A stretch of 64,000 nt of DNA, from assembly GCA_003024175.1 (NCBI GenBank), contig MDYQ01000069.1:124001-188000 (forward strand), in the 5' to 3' direction. The position numbers and the translations under genes were made by a program. Positions within the stretch are counted from its first letter, which is position 1, and each line of letters opens with the position of its first letter. The notes under the pieces are model-generated. The model was not told where the DNA came from. It was given only the letters and a program-made list of their open reading frames with translations, and searched no databases. This stretch comes from Planoprotostelium fungivorum. Its lineage: Eukaryota; Evosea; Variosea; Cavosteliida; Cavosteliaceae. This document shows positions 11,123 to 23,420 of the stretch, piece after piece.

Positions 11123-14100
11123 TTAATTGTCTTCCGTACTCGATAGCAGTGGAGTTGAATCGAGTGATGACGGTGTTAGTTGGGATGGGTGATTCTTTGA
11201 ACGTTTGCGTTGGATTAAGCGGTAGAGTTTCGTGATGGTCTTTCTGGACATAAAGAAGGCCGAGAAGAGGAATGGTATGGAGATGAGGATGATCTATCAC
11301 GTTCAGTCGATGTTCATGATGTGAAGATCAGATGATGGTGATTGTCATGATGATGATGACAACGATCGTCACCTCTATAGGGATGATGCGTTCAGGTTGT
11401 TGCATGCTATCCAATGAAGTGAGCAGTGTGAGGGATAATAAGCAGATGGTTTCTAACGCCTGCCCCGATTTCGTCTGGAAGGGCCGTAGGATGAGATGAG
11501 ATGCGAGAGATAAGATGGCGAGTGCTCTCATGATGTTCCCCGTCCTATCGAGGTTAAGAATAAAAATAAGAAATCTATTTCGGCCTCACCATTTCGAATA
11601 AGCACCGAGAACGTAGACGACGGCCACGAGCAATCTTCTCAGCATGTAGATGGTCTCCCAGTATCTGATCTTGTTTATCTCTATCGATAAGAGTGTCATT
11701 CTCACTTGCAGCCGTTACGATAACATCCATCTAACACCATCAGCATGTCTCGTGCTGTCCTCGATCTCCCCTTCTTCAGTCTGTGTCTGCTTTATCGTCA
11801 GTTCTCTTTGTCATCATGTTGTATAAGATGATTGAATTCGAATGGATACAGAAAAGACAATCTCGAAGAAAGAGAAGGATGACCTGAAGTAGAGAATGAA
11901 AAAGGGAGAAGGAAGCAGTGTGACGGCTGCCACGGCAACAAACACTTCTCTCCATGTTCCACTGCACTCGATGCTGCCTGCGTTGTACATGACCCATCCA
12001 CTCTTCTCTTCTGTCTCAATCTGTACCTTCTGTCATCACCACACTATGTAACTCCCCTTTCTCACGAACGATGAAGAATCACATTGAAGGGAAGAGAAAG
12101 TCTCACCTGCACACAGAAGAGGAGCTTGAGACAGATAGAGGTGACGCCCGTATAAACCAACAGAAGAGAAGTGATGAGTGCTGTGCTGCATCGGCTGTAT
12201 CGACTGCGTCCCTTCTTCTTCTTCCTCTCTTCTTTCTCTTCGTCACTCAATTTTCTCCCTCCTGTGATCCTCTCGTATGCCTTCGCAACCAGACAGGCCA
12301 CGGCCAATAGAAAGACGGTCGCCAGGGGGATATATAGACACAGAGCCTCTCGTTGTAGATAGTCGACGTTTCCGATGCAGAAGCCGACACCAGTCGACAG
12401 GTCGTTACTCCCAGGTGGGATGGCAAATGATAAGACCATCCTCAATCCATCAAAGTGACTCCTCTGAACTATTTCTATTAGTCTCACACTTCGATGTAAT
12501 GGGTAGAGGACTCACTCAACAAAGGAAAAGTCTGTACGAAGAAAGAAATGGATTTCCAGATGGATCCATCACCAATGGGAAGCACCAGCAGTAGAGCGAC
12601 GTAAGCGAAAGGAGCTAAAACGATGAATGTCACATAACCTCCATGACATTGCGTCTGTCTCATGCACTTTGAGGTTAAGAAGCCCAAGGTGTAGCCCTCT
12701 TGACATTCTCCACACAAGACACCCTTCCTGCCGGTCTCACAGCTGTCACTCCACGGATGAGATGTCGAGTTGCAGTGGTTGCTGGGACAATCGTAGCAAA
12801 CGAGCTGTTCGCGATCTGTTGACGATCGGCCACACCAATATCCAGGATTGGCCTGTGAGAGTGTCGACATTTCTTAGCGGAGAGACGGTGACTCACCATG
12901 GGTGTTTTCCCAACGGAGCAATCTAGGTGGGAAGGGCAGATCTGGCACGCCGTGTCGCGGAGAATTTCGTCCTCCAATTTTCCGGCGCCCAGCATGTATC
13001 TTCCGTCTTCACAGAAGGGGCAGGCCCAGACGAACGGGTGCGTTTTGATGTCGACCCTCAGTTGTGTGCCGGGGGGACAGTACAATTGATTTCGAAGGCT
13101 GATGGGACGGCCACTTACGGCCACCGTGTCGTCCGCGTTATAGCTCGGGCGGCTGTATATGACGATGACATTGTTTGCAATCTGTTCCATACGTGAGCGA
13201 ACATTCAAGTGGTGAGAGAAAAGTGTAAGAAAGATGAGAAAGATGAGAAAGATAACAGTTGGAGGATGATGAAAGAATATCTCACATCAACATATTTAGC
13301 ATCGCCTATGGCAAATACAGAGGCGTGTGGTGCTCTGTTCTGATTCATGAAGTTACCACGCACGGTGACGTTCTCGTTACTTCCGGTCACACTCAGTGCC
13401 CCTGAATCTAAACTCGCCTCGTTGTAGTTCATGACGTTATTCTCTATGATGATTTCACTGTTGGTTGCCATGACAGCGATGGCCCCTCCCGATGTGGCCT
13501 TACAGTACTCTATGCTAACACCCTGTCACCTCGCGAGATTTCCATCAATTTTCACCTGTTGTTCGACAGGAGTACGTGACCGTAATCCAGATTGGTGATG
13601 CTGATTCCTCCAGCCCCCGATGGAGAATCATACCCAGCGATGCTGTTGTTCGCCACGAGGATCGTGGCCGAGTACGCGTTCCGGATGGAAAATGCCGTGA
13701 CGTTCCCACCGTAGCTCCATTGATTCTCCACGACGATCGCGTTGATTGACGGCGGGTGATCGTCTGCATCGAAGGAGCTGCTCTGTATGGACAAGATGGT
13801 CTGTTTGAATCGATTGTTCCTCGCCGTCCATTCAGTCAAATCAGAAGAGCAGCCAGAATGCTCCAAGAGATCGATCGTGTTGTAGTTGAAATAAAAGCGG
13901 AGGACTCTGTAAGAAGTATCCATGATGCACCTTGTATTCTGTGAAGGTGAACAGTGAGCTGGAAGATGATGCCCTCACTCTCAGAATGGCTGTGTCTAGG
14001 ACATTGTCGTAGATGTATACTTTAGATATGGAGGGTGTATCCATTGTCACACTCAAAAAGTTGCGGTTGTGTGATATGTGAATCTCCGCACCGTACAACT

Positions 14101-14978
14101 GCTCAAAGTGGGTGACTAGACGCAGATCGTTGTGGCTGATATTGAAATGAGATGAGTTCAGATGACCGATCGGTCCGGCGCTCCACAAAACACTGAGATT
14201 TCCTCCTCCCGTGTTCTGATGGACGAGAATGGGAGAGACGGTAGATGTTGTGTCGACTTGGTTGGTGATGATCAAGCTGCTGTCCTCTTCGATGGTGTTG
14301 TGTGATATGAGTTGCTCGGGGAATCGTGTGCTGATGGATCCTATGATGAGTTCTGTACCATTCCAGATGTGATTGCGGATGATGTGAATACTGTCCGGCT
14401 GCCTCGGTAGAAGAGAGATCTTGTTGTTGTTGATGTCACAATCGATGACGGAGGTGGAAGAGATTAGACCATAGTCCCAAGACTTCGATAGGTTAATGAC
14501 GTCTAGCGAGAGGAGATCACCTGAAAGAGGGTGCAGTCGGACAGGGAGACATGATCCAAAGTGATGTCACTGGCGTTAGATAACTCAAATCGACATCCGG
14601 AAACAGAGATGAAATTCCACGCGAAGGGTCCTCCATTTCCATTGAGCTCTTGATACCCGAAAATAGAGAGTGATCCCGCAATACACTCTATTCGAGGTTT
14701 CTATTGATTCAGTCAACATAAACCAGGTTTCAGGTGATCACCTCCTCCATATGAGATCCTATCTTCCATACAGAAATTAATGCAGGCAGAGACGTGTTGG
14801 TCGTGTATGTTCCAGGGGATATGCAGACCGATCTGTGAGTACCAATGGTCTGGCATGGTGATCCTTCAGTTCCACAACCGGGTCGATCAATGCCCTCCTG
14901 AGCATCGATATATACGTCACAGGCTTGTAGCAGATATATGTAAGAATAGAATAAGATGCAGACCGTCCTCCATCTCAT
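11123..14978 (-). CDS. Beta-helix / Cys-rich / polytopic membrane protein (family copy A)
   Basis: The protein starts at 14978 with a signal-peptide-like stretch (MRWRTVCILFYSYIYLL). A short motif shared with copy C follows (YIDAQEG...GCGTEGSPCQTIG). Next come several hundred residues rich in N/S/T with short hydrophobic strands, typical of a right-handed parallel beta-helix as in chlamydial Pmp-like repeats. A Cys-rich module (CPPGTQL, CPFCEDGRY, CYDCPSNHC, VLCGECQEGYTLG) precedes several membrane spans (for example YVTFIVLAPFAYVALLLVL and YIPLATVFLLAVACLVA) and a basic cytoplasmic tail ending at 11123. The architecture suggests a surface receptor or adhesin; no ligand can be inferred. Many short introns interrupt it. 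A close relative lies at 33153-36888 and a broken one at 19715-21270. Confidence 0.8.
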
Positions 14979-14995
14979 CTCGCCGAGAAGGATGT

Positions 14996-15023
14996 CGTGT
15001 GAAAGATTTAAATCTTTCACACG
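14996..15023. promoter_or_regulatory. 28-bp perfect palindrome upstream of copy A
   Basis: CGTGTGAAAGATTT is followed directly by its exact reverse complement, with no spacer. It lies 18 bp upstream of the copy A start codon at 14978, in the 207-bp gap before the GNAT gene. It could be a dimeric factor site or form a hairpin in the 5' leader. Its role is inference; the symmetry is seen directly. Confidence 0.6.
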
Positions 15024-15185
15024 CGAATATCCATGGTGATTTTGCATTATCGTACCGCGTGCTAAAGAAGGTAAATATTCTCATGAGCCGCACAATATCT
15101 GGATTCATTATTTCGCTGCCAACCAGGATGAATCATTTGTTGAATCACCGTGCAGTTCAATAGAGATAAATGATCACGTGCTCGT

Positions 15186-16225
15186 TCATTTATTATTTGT
15201 CTTCTCGCCTCGTGGCTCCCTTAGCATGCACCAGAGGGTGACACCCTCTTTTGTCTCTCCGTCTGAATAGCCTTCTCCATCGACTTGACCTACTCCCATA
15301 ACGACAGTCTCGAGTACCTTCAGAAGCTGAGGCCGATCCATCATCATCATTATTCTCACTTCAAATCCCATCTTCTTATAGATGTCACGAGAGTTCTCAG
15401 ATGTCGCTTCCAGCCACAATGGAAGTCCTGAACACCATCATCATTAACATGACAATGCGATCTTGACGATACCTTCACGATCTCCCTTCTCTAGGTGTTC
15501 CTTGAAGAGAGCCTTGCAATGTCCTTTGCCTCTGTGTTCTGGAAGAGTTCCAACGATAAAGCAGTAGTAGTAGGGTCTGCCCTTGAGGTATCTGTCTCAC
15601 TTCAGCGTGAGAGACGATGGGTCATCGTACTTTGCCTTCACAGGGTCGACGTAAGAGGAATAGTCGAGCATCTTCATCATCGAGCGATAACCAAGATGCC
15701 AGAAGATGGTAGGTCCATATCGAAGTGCAGCGATAGGATTGTCGAGCTGGAAGTGTTAATTTTGATTCGCTATGAGAGCAGCTCACTTTCTTTCCTGGAG
15801 GCAACCACAGAGCGGCCGCTTGATAATCTGAAATGATGTTGGATCACAATGTGGAAGTAGTCACGAGAAGAGAATTCTTACCTGCAACCTCATAACAATC
15901 GCCAGTGTTGTATGTGTGAAGACCAACGTTGACAATGAACATCTGTTTGTGCCGAGTATAGAATGCATCTCCCTCAGCGTGGGTTCGATTCAACAAGTAA
16001 TTGATGGCAGCATCGTCCAGAAAAGATCTGTGAATCATTAATCGAGGACCCTTCGCCCTCTCGGCACCTTCTCAGAGTCTCAATGATCTTCTCCTTTACA
16101 GTTTCGTCTGTGTGTCCTACGTTGTTGGCCATGTTGTATGTGTGTCGCTGTTGTGATGAGATGTATCTCCGTAGGCTGACACCTCGGGCCGAATTTCCGA
16201 GGCTACTCCGCGTCTGCATCCACAT
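15186..16225 (-). CDS. GNAT-family N-acetyltransferase, possibly mitochondrial
   Basis: Six to seven exons give a GNAT acyl-CoA transferase. Landmarks in order: RSFLDDAAINYLLN, YEVADYQAAALWLPPGKK, YCFIVGTLPEHRGKGHCKALF (the acetyl-CoA-binding loop is HRGKGHC), WLEATSENSRDIYKKMGFE, and VTLWCMLREP near the stop at 15186. The first ~30 residues (MWMQTRSSLGNSARGVSLRR) are basic and Ser-rich like a mitochondrial presequence; a second Met at about 16132 would give a cytosolic form. An apparent in-frame TGA near 15600 disappears if a 39-nt intron is removed (AAGGCAAA, intron, ATACCTCAAGG). The substrate is unknown; fungal and bacterial relatives acetylate small amines. Confidence 0.85.
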
Positions 16226-16300
16226 ATCTCATCATCTTCCATATCCTTTCTTCTACCTCTCACTCTTGAAAGTATATATTACATTACACCACAGACTTTA

Positions 16301-19300
16301 TCAGAAGAGTTCAGCGATACAACAGCGGACACCACCACCGCCGTATGTCTCTATGGTGGGAATGTGTGCCTTTCCGATGGCCACCTTGTGGTCGATCAAC
16401 ACTTGCTTCTGTTCCTCTGTGAAGGCTCTGTGGGCCGTCTCTGACATGATCAACACGGGTCCGTTGAGTTTGGGGCTGTAGAGGTCAGTCGTCTGGTGAT
16501 GGTGATCTCGATGATGATGTGTTGGTAACCGATCAGATGGTGATGGTTGATGATGCATGTGAATGATGAGATGATGAGATGATGATGATATCACCTGAAC
16601 AGCTCGATGACATTTCCACAGAAGTGGTGCATCTGGTCCTTCGTGATGTCGATGATCTTCACACATCAGTCTCATCCTCCTCTCCTCTCACCGTGTGGGT
16701 CGCTCCCAATTTCTCCACAAACTTCTTCTTCTTTTCTTCCTCGTGAATGGCATCGAGACAGACGACCGCCACTGTGCTACCGATACTGTCATCTCTGTCA
16801 GTCTCATCATCATCGTCATCGCCATGACACATCGTCATCATGATCATGGCGATGATGATGATCATCATCACCCCATGACAACGTTAGTGTGGTAGACGGC
16901 CTCTCCCGAGTGGTCCTTTGCCTCTCCCATGTCAATCAGCTCGTAACCCATCTTCTGGCACCATTCGTTTACGACCTGGAGACTTTGAGACTCGAAGACC
17001 GGGAAAACTCACGGGAAGATCGGCTCTCTGAGATTGACACATGTAGGCCACGCGGTTGACACGATCTAATACCATGGCGCCGGTGCCTTCTAACGCGAGT
17101 GGTGTCTCTGCTTTCTCGTAGCCAGAGAGATCGATCACCCTCCTGAACAGGTCCGTCAGTCATCACCGACATCATGATCACATCACGTGTGGATATAGAT
17201 ATATGGATATAGATCGATACTGTTATGCATCGTATATGTATGTATCGTATAATAAAGACGTATCGATCGACTCATGCACTTCATCATCACACAAATCCTC
17301 ACTTGAATCGGTTCTTCAACCTCGCGATGGTCTCAGGTATTCTCTCTCTGCTTCTGTTCTCGTATTTCATGGGATAGAGAACCAGAGTGGGTCCCTCTGC
17401 ATCATCATGAGTGGAGAACCAATTGTTGAGAAAAACTGCATCGGGGCAATCCATCCTCTCGTTGATGGCCGTGTGGACGTTGATGCCCAGATCCTGGGTC
17501 AACATGCGGTGGAAGCTGTTCCCGCCATCAACCACCGTTTGAATTTCAGATTTCAAACTCACACGGAGTATTCTCGCATGGCGGCGCGTTGGATCTGACT
17601 CTTTGTCATCTTCGGTTTGTTCATGAAGCTGTTGTCCTCTGCAGCCTGCGTGTTGAAGAAGAAACCGGTGGGTGGACACATCAAGATGGTGTCGCTCGTC
17701 TGTAGTCTTCCCTCGCGGGTCGTCCACAGTTTTCTCATGTGTGGGACGACAAGCCTGCCGGCCGCCTCACCGTTCTTCTCGTTCTCTCTGTGGATGACCT
17801 GGAGAATTGAGGGAAATTTCGTGGAGATGTGGGGGAGGTTTCACCTGGGTAGAACAGTGGATGGAGCCGTACATACGTGACACGTGACTGTAATCGATGA
17901 CTTCGATTTTTCTGACACAGTTTGAGTGGGTCGTGGGAGAATAAAATGAAATAAATCCCACCCCGTTCCATTTTCGTCCCTGGCGATCTTTCTCGCGGCT
18001 TCCATGTCTGGACAGATCAGATGACCGTTTCCGATGTTCAGAAAGTTGATGCCGTAGTTGGCTTGGTCTCTCTCGCTGAGAGGAATGACGTGGTAGCCGA
18101 TCAACTTGAGGAATTCGTAGAATTCTACGTCGTTGACCTCTAAGACGTACTTTCCGTTCTCATCTGAAAAGATGAGATCATGTGATCATCATGCATGATG
18201 TGACATGATGATTCACCCTTCTTGTACAGATCTACGAGTCTTCTTCTGTCTGAGTCTCCTCCTTTTCGTTCGATGAGACTCTCTCCTTCATCTCATGATC
18301 ATCATCTCACCTATGACGACATCGAGCATGGCACATGCAGTATCGTGGACGATGTTCCAAATGGTGTCCAAATGCATTCTCTCTTGAGCCCAATCGAAAC
18401 AGTCTTTGACGACAGCGACCTGATGTCGAATGAGATGATCATCTCGTCATTCATCATGATGATCTCACGTGAGTAGTACCAAAGAGGTCGTTGTCGAAGC
18501 AGTGGTGGATGGCCTTCCAATTGGTTCTCAGACCCAGACCGATCATACACAAATCGTTACCAATGGGGAAGAAGTCACCTACATCACGTTCGTCTCATCG
18601 CGATCATCGCCATCATGCACTCACCTCCTTCTAAAGCGCCTCCCTGAGGTATCTCTCCAATGACTGGCATTCCCAACTTCTCGAAGCAGAATTTAGTCAC
18701 TTCCCTCTCTGGAGCTCGCGTGGTCGAATTGAGCTGCCCGATGACAACTCCACGGGGAGTTGTGATCTGTTGGTCTCTACAGAAGACGAGATTAGACAGA
18801 GGAGAGAAAGCTACAGAGGTGGAAGACAGGGCCGTGTTGAGATCCGCCTTTCTGGAGGAAGATGAGAAGTGATGGAAGTTGAGGTGGACATGATTGGGAA
18901 GACATGAGAAGGTCATGATGGAGGATGGGAGGTACACCTCAGAGAGATGGTGGGGTTCGTCAACACAATGTCGGCGATCTGATCGATGGACATCTCGGAG
19001 ATGATCTTCTCTTTGTAGACGTCGCTCATCAGATAGCGATCGTGCTCGGAGAGGAGGGCAGATTGATCTCCATCGCGATTGTCCAACTTGTACGTCAAGT
19101 TCTTCATGGCCAATCGCTCGAGCTTCAATCTCTCTCTCAAGTTCTCCTCACAGTCCTGTCGTGGAGTTGAGAATGATGAGATGCATCAAATCAGACGATC
19201 TCACCATCTTGAGGACGTCCCTCACTTTTACGGTTTTGACTCCATTCTTCTCCAAGATGCTCACAAGATTCTTATGTTCCTGTTGAGCTTTCTTGAGGTC

Positions 19301-19559
19301 AACTGGATTCTCGTAGAGAGACCCATCGGGATGTAATGCACCCTGATGATGGTCAGTTATCAAAAAAGGATTGACGCTTTGTAAATTTTAATTTACCATG
19401 AACGATGGCATATCAGGCTCGTGAACCTGTGCGTGTCAGTGATGTCTATCACGACCGACACTCCCACACCAGAATGAGCTTCGCAATGTGGTTCTCGTGA
19501 ACTTGACAATGAGTCCCGACGACTCTGGGCGTGGTGGGTGATAGAACTTCAGAGCTCAT
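16301..19559 (-). CDS. Arginine deiminase fused to a second pentein (DDAH/amidinotransferase-like) domain
   Basis: The protein starts at 19559 (MSSEVLSPTTPRVVG). The N-terminal part is an arginine deiminase, which converts arginine to citrulline and ammonia: LILVHEPD, SNLVFCRDQQ (the FxRD equivalent), ALEGGD, RMHLDT and the C-terminal Cys loop YGSIHCSTQV. A second guanidino-modifying pentein fold follows in the same frame through normal introns: MCPPTGFFFNTQAAEDN, DAVFLNNWFSTH, LVLYPM, ALEGTGAMVLDR, VYHTNVV and a final catalytic-type Cys in GGGGVRCCIAELF, with the stop at 16301. This half resembles the eukaryotic DDAH/amidinotransferase family. Both halves keep their key residues, so a bifunctional or regulated arginine-degrading enzyme is likely. 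Length is roughly 800 residues in many short exons. Confidence 0.88.
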
Positions 19560-19714
19560 GCTGCCTCCTTCTCAAACGATTCTTTCTTCGGAATAAATTA
19601 CAAACCCGAAATTTGTGGTTGGGCTCGTTGTTGATAGTACGTAATCTATCATCTTCCCGAAGTCCAACTTTATTGATTCTCATCGACAGATCACGAGGTG
19701 GGAGGTGCTTCACT

Positions 19715-21270
19715 AGGGTTTTAGTTGAAATAGAACAGATGTTGACGATACAACGCATGGAAGAGGATAACATCGATGGCCGAAATCTACCTTTCAACTG
19801 GTCTCACATTTATTTTACGAACTGTCCGGGCCTATTTCCCTCCAATCTTTCCAATATCACCATCAACCACTGCATATTTGGAAAATCCTCTATGGTAGGC
19901 TCGTCACACCACCACCTGAATCACGCTCAGGTCGCAGAAGTAGAAGGATCTACTGCATCGATCACAGACAACCACTTTTACGCGACAACATTGAACATCA
20001 TCTCAACATCAGAGAATCTCCCCGGACACACTATCATCCACGATAATGAGATCTATTCAAGTCAGATCACCGCAACCGTCTCTTCATCATCCGGCGTTCA
20101 ATCCTGTGGTATCTCCAGCAACTATCTCAACACATCGAGTGTTATATCATACCTGCTCACGACCGAAACGACTGCAAACACATCCATCACATCGAACTGC
20201 GGCGAGCATGACAGCGGCCTTCTTCTCTTCCACAGTCGTCTTACAAACGAGGAAATTGACTATTCTCATTTTACAATTTACGATAACATAGGCCTGGGCT
20301 TCTCGCTGAAAACAAGAAACGCCCGGTAGGCAGAAGATGAGCGTTCGAAATAACACCGGACATTGGTACTCATTCATCGAACAATCTCATGATATTGAGA
20401 TGTCGATTGTGCAACATGACGCAGAATGTTGCCACGTTGAGCTGTGGGGCTGTGGGAGTGTGGGGCTACAACAAAAGGGTGATCTTACGCAACTGCACAA
20501 TGGACGGAAACAGAGCGCCGCAGACATCAGCTTTCTATGTCACATCTGCAGACTCGATCGAGGTGACAATCTCTACTTCAGGTCATCCTTCTCTTTCTTC
20601 GAGATTGTCTTTTCTGTATCCATTCGAATTCAATCATCTTATACAACACGATGATGGAGAGAGCTGGCGATGAAATAGACACAAACTGAAGTTGAGAAGA
20701 TCGAGGACGGCTCGAGACATGCTGATGGTGTTAGATGGCTGCTATCGCAATGGCTGCAAGTGAGTGTACGGTCAGTGTGATGGATGACGAAGGAACAGGT
20801 ACTGGGAGACTATCTACATGTTGAGAAAGCTCGTCATCTCTGTCGTTTATGTGCTCAATTCCTATTCTCAATGGTGATTGATTCCGTAGTTTGAAATCTG
20901 ACGAGATGACAGGACGTTATCTGTGATGCGGACTATCATCATCACGTCTCTCACCTCTCACCTGATGCTGAGGCCTTTCAAGACACAAGCAGGGCAAGCG
21001 TTAGAGACAGTGTGTCTTCTGTCTCTGACGTTGTTGAGCACGTTAGATACAACGGAACAGAAGTCGGGGAGGACCGTCTACATCGAGGTGATCTGATGAC
21101 GCTCATCATGGGTCGCTGACGAGAGATAGATGGTTTTAGTGGTCATTCCATTACTATTCTCTGCCGCATTGGCCATGAGAAAGCTCGCAGTCAAGTTGTT
21201 GACCTTGCTGAAAAGCAAACGAAAGAAGAAGGCAGAACGTGCTAGGTTGCTCCAATCAGAAGACGAATAA
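19715..21270 (+). pseudogene. Truncated chimeric relative of the beta-helix membrane protein (copy B)
   Basis: The signal peptide and motif shared by copies A and C are missing. Homology starts around 19715, close to the deiminase start codon. The first part (to about 20560) follows copy C: NLPFNWSHIYFTNC is like its NWSH/IWSH region, and a later exon encodes VGVWGYNKRVILRNCTMDGN almost identically to copy C. The frame is broken by a stop at about 20327-20329 with a frameshift, and an internal deletion near 20400 removes most of the helix. After about 20570 the sequence switches to match an intron and the membrane region of copy A, skipping the whole Cys-rich module. It ends with a tail (RKKKAERARLLQSEDE, stop 21268-21270) like that of copy C. 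It cannot make a full protein. Confidence 0.75.
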
Positions 21271-21387
21271 AAGTTTGAATCGATTTCAATTCAAATAAAA
21301 CCGGTTGACAAAGATTGACGTCAGACGCTGATGTGGCATTTCGCAACATCACCATTCGAATGAAGACAGGACTTGAGGCCTTCTATC

Positions 21388-22449
21388 ATGGGATTGCTAT
21401 TGAAACAGAATGATGGAAAGACGGTGTATTATGAGTCAGAATGCAATCTGGACATTCCTGCACATCGCAGCGATAACTGCCTCCATCTTACTTCGGCCAC
21501 GTATTTACCCCCAGAATTAGTTCTTCAGGTGACCAATATAGTGCGAGAGTATCATTAAATTCAGATATCAGATCGTGCGCTACATGGATGATGTCAAAGA
21601 TCTGATCGCTCTTTCCGGTGTGAATCATCCTTTAAGAAGTGTTTGCACAGATCCACAAGTGTGGAAATTATTCATACAAGTCACTGGTTCAGATTGGCTG
21701 AGACCCATCATGTATGCCGCCATCGGTGATCCATACAAGTGAGAGAAGAGATGTGATCGCGAGAGAACGTGATCATGACACACGCTACAGACGGATATAT
21801 GGACATTGGTATCCCCTCTTCATCTCGAGGATAAAATTACAAACAGAGTCACACCGTCTGTGGGACTCTTTGAAACGAATCTTCGTCGTCAAATTCGGTA
21901 TATCGGGTGCTCCAGGTGATCTCTCTATTCCATACAATGTATACACAAAGTCGTACATCCAAAGACGATGAAGACATGATGATCTTGTGATGATGTCTCA
22001 TTCGTGTTGCAGAATCACACATTCTTCAATGTGAATCAAAGATTGGATTCAAAATTCCAGAAGAATTTCGCTCTTGGTTATCTGCTCAGCAAGACCCAAC
22101 AGAAACCTCCAAATGTGATCATCTCGATTGTCATCATCACATCACATCTAAAAATTCTGCAGGTTACGGCTTATTCGAAGGCCTCCGTTTACTCACTTGC
22201 AACGAGATACCTCAACAGACTTTTCTCCTCCACGATCATCTTCAGAAGATGAAACCGTTCTACGACACAGACGCAAGCCCCCTCCAAACATTTAGACGAT
22301 GCATTGCCGTCACCCCAGTGGACACCGGCACCAACCGCTACTTCTTCATCAGCTCAGATGAGAGTGTCTGGATGGCGAATGGATTCAATCTGGTCTCGAG
22401 AGGGTCTTCATGGTTCGACTGCGTGAGAACATCTCTCGAGATCTCATGA
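21388..22449 (+). CDS. F-box protein with C-terminal SMI1/KNR4 (SUKH)-like domain
   Basis: Four exons. An F-box at residues ~48-90 (LPPELVLQIVRYMDDVKDL, LRSVCTDPQVWKLFI) should bind Skp1 in an SCF ubiquitin ligase. The final exon, read in the phase set by the preceding intron, gives ESKIGFKIPEEFRSWLSAQQ, GYGLFEGLRLL and NRYFFISSDESVWMANG. This layout (small helical entry, then strands) matches SUKH domains and recalls human FBXO3, which pairs an F-box with such a domain. The SUKH half would select the substrate. The first intron uses the acceptor ending ATATCAG near 21581; a nearer acceptor would put the F-box out of frame. The stop is TGA at 22447-22449. Confidence 0.75.
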
Positions 22450-22683
22450 TCGGACATCGATGAATGAAAACGTGTCGCATGGAATGAGTCGATGAGAGAT
22501 CGGCGGGAGGGCTGTCTACTTGTATCAACTTTCGTTCGTGGTTGTTGTTCGACATCGTGTACAATTGGACGCCGACGATCTACAACCCGATTGAAAATCA
22601 CGCTAGTGACTTGTGTTACATGAGAGGACAGAAGTGAAGAGTATTCGATGGTTTCCATCCTTTATCATACAAGTTGGAATCCT

Positions 22684-23420
22684 TCAGCATCCCCGGAGTC
22701 TCTGAAACATCCAAACAGTGAAATAATCTCTCGCACGGTACTCCTCCATCGTCCGAGAGTCCTCCATTGAACCAGCGACACACCACAGTCGTTGGTCAAT
22801 TGGACAGACTGCGACCTCTTTTTGTATGGACAATTTGAGTTCAGCTACGGTCGTTGTTGGAGTGACAGAGGGTGAATGTTTTGAAAGTCTTGCAGATTAT
22901 TTTAAAGGAGGCAGAAGAGTTGGAATTCAAAGTAGTGGAGACGGATGCAAGAATGGGTTGATCGGCCAGAGGATGTTGGAGTGGCCGACGAGGAGGTGTG
23001 CGACGGGAGGAATCGGATCTCGCAGAGGGATCATCGTCGATAGAGAGGGGAGGTCGTAGAGGGGGCACATCTTGTGTCGCTGGGTTCTGTACCTCCGTGT
23101 GGGGTCGTTTCATCGCCGGCCACTGCCTCTCGGGGGGAATTGTGTGAAATGTCTCCTTGTATGCTTGGAGTGTGTACTGATATCTGGCATACGAGGACTC
23201 GAATGAAGTCTGCACCTACTTCGAGTGTATCTCCAAAGAAGTCGTTGCAGTCTCGCTTGTATTTGGCTTCATCTGTGCGATGCTTCTTCCAGAACTCTTC
23301 GATGGGCTGGCTTGGAAATAACTTTGATCCATCGTAGTCGCCGTATTTGAACTTGAGCTGCAGGAATCTTTTGTATTCTCTCGCGAGAGCAGCATTTCCG
23401 TTTGTGTTGGTCGTATTCAT
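22684..23420 (-). pseudogene. Decaying tandem paralogue of the ubiquitin-like-domain protein
   Basis: The N-terminal domain from 23420 (MNTTNTNGNAALAREYKRFL, then QPIEEFWKKHRTD) is homologous to the intact neighbour at 23892-24629. Near 23195-23215 the copy is one nucleotide short (GGTGCAGACTTC against GGTGCTGAGATTTC), so the following SFESSYARYQYTLQAYKE lies in another frame. A second, two-nucleotide difference near 22870-22880 returns the ubiquitin-like segment (TTTVAELKLSIQKE) to the original frame. The two shifts cancel but leave about 110 codons out of frame. The C-terminus LRGC matches LTGC in the intact copy. An unrecognised intron cannot be fully excluded, but nothing of adequate length fits. 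Confidence 0.65.

Noticed and set aside
15598-15620. In-frame TGA in the GNAT gene, considered as pseudogene evidence
   Set aside because: A 39-nt GT-AG intron covers it and joins DPVKAK to YLKGRPYYY, as the family expects.
15975-16000. tRNA B-box-like GGTTCGATTC
   Set aside because: It lies inside the GNAT coding exon and no cloverleaf can be built around it.
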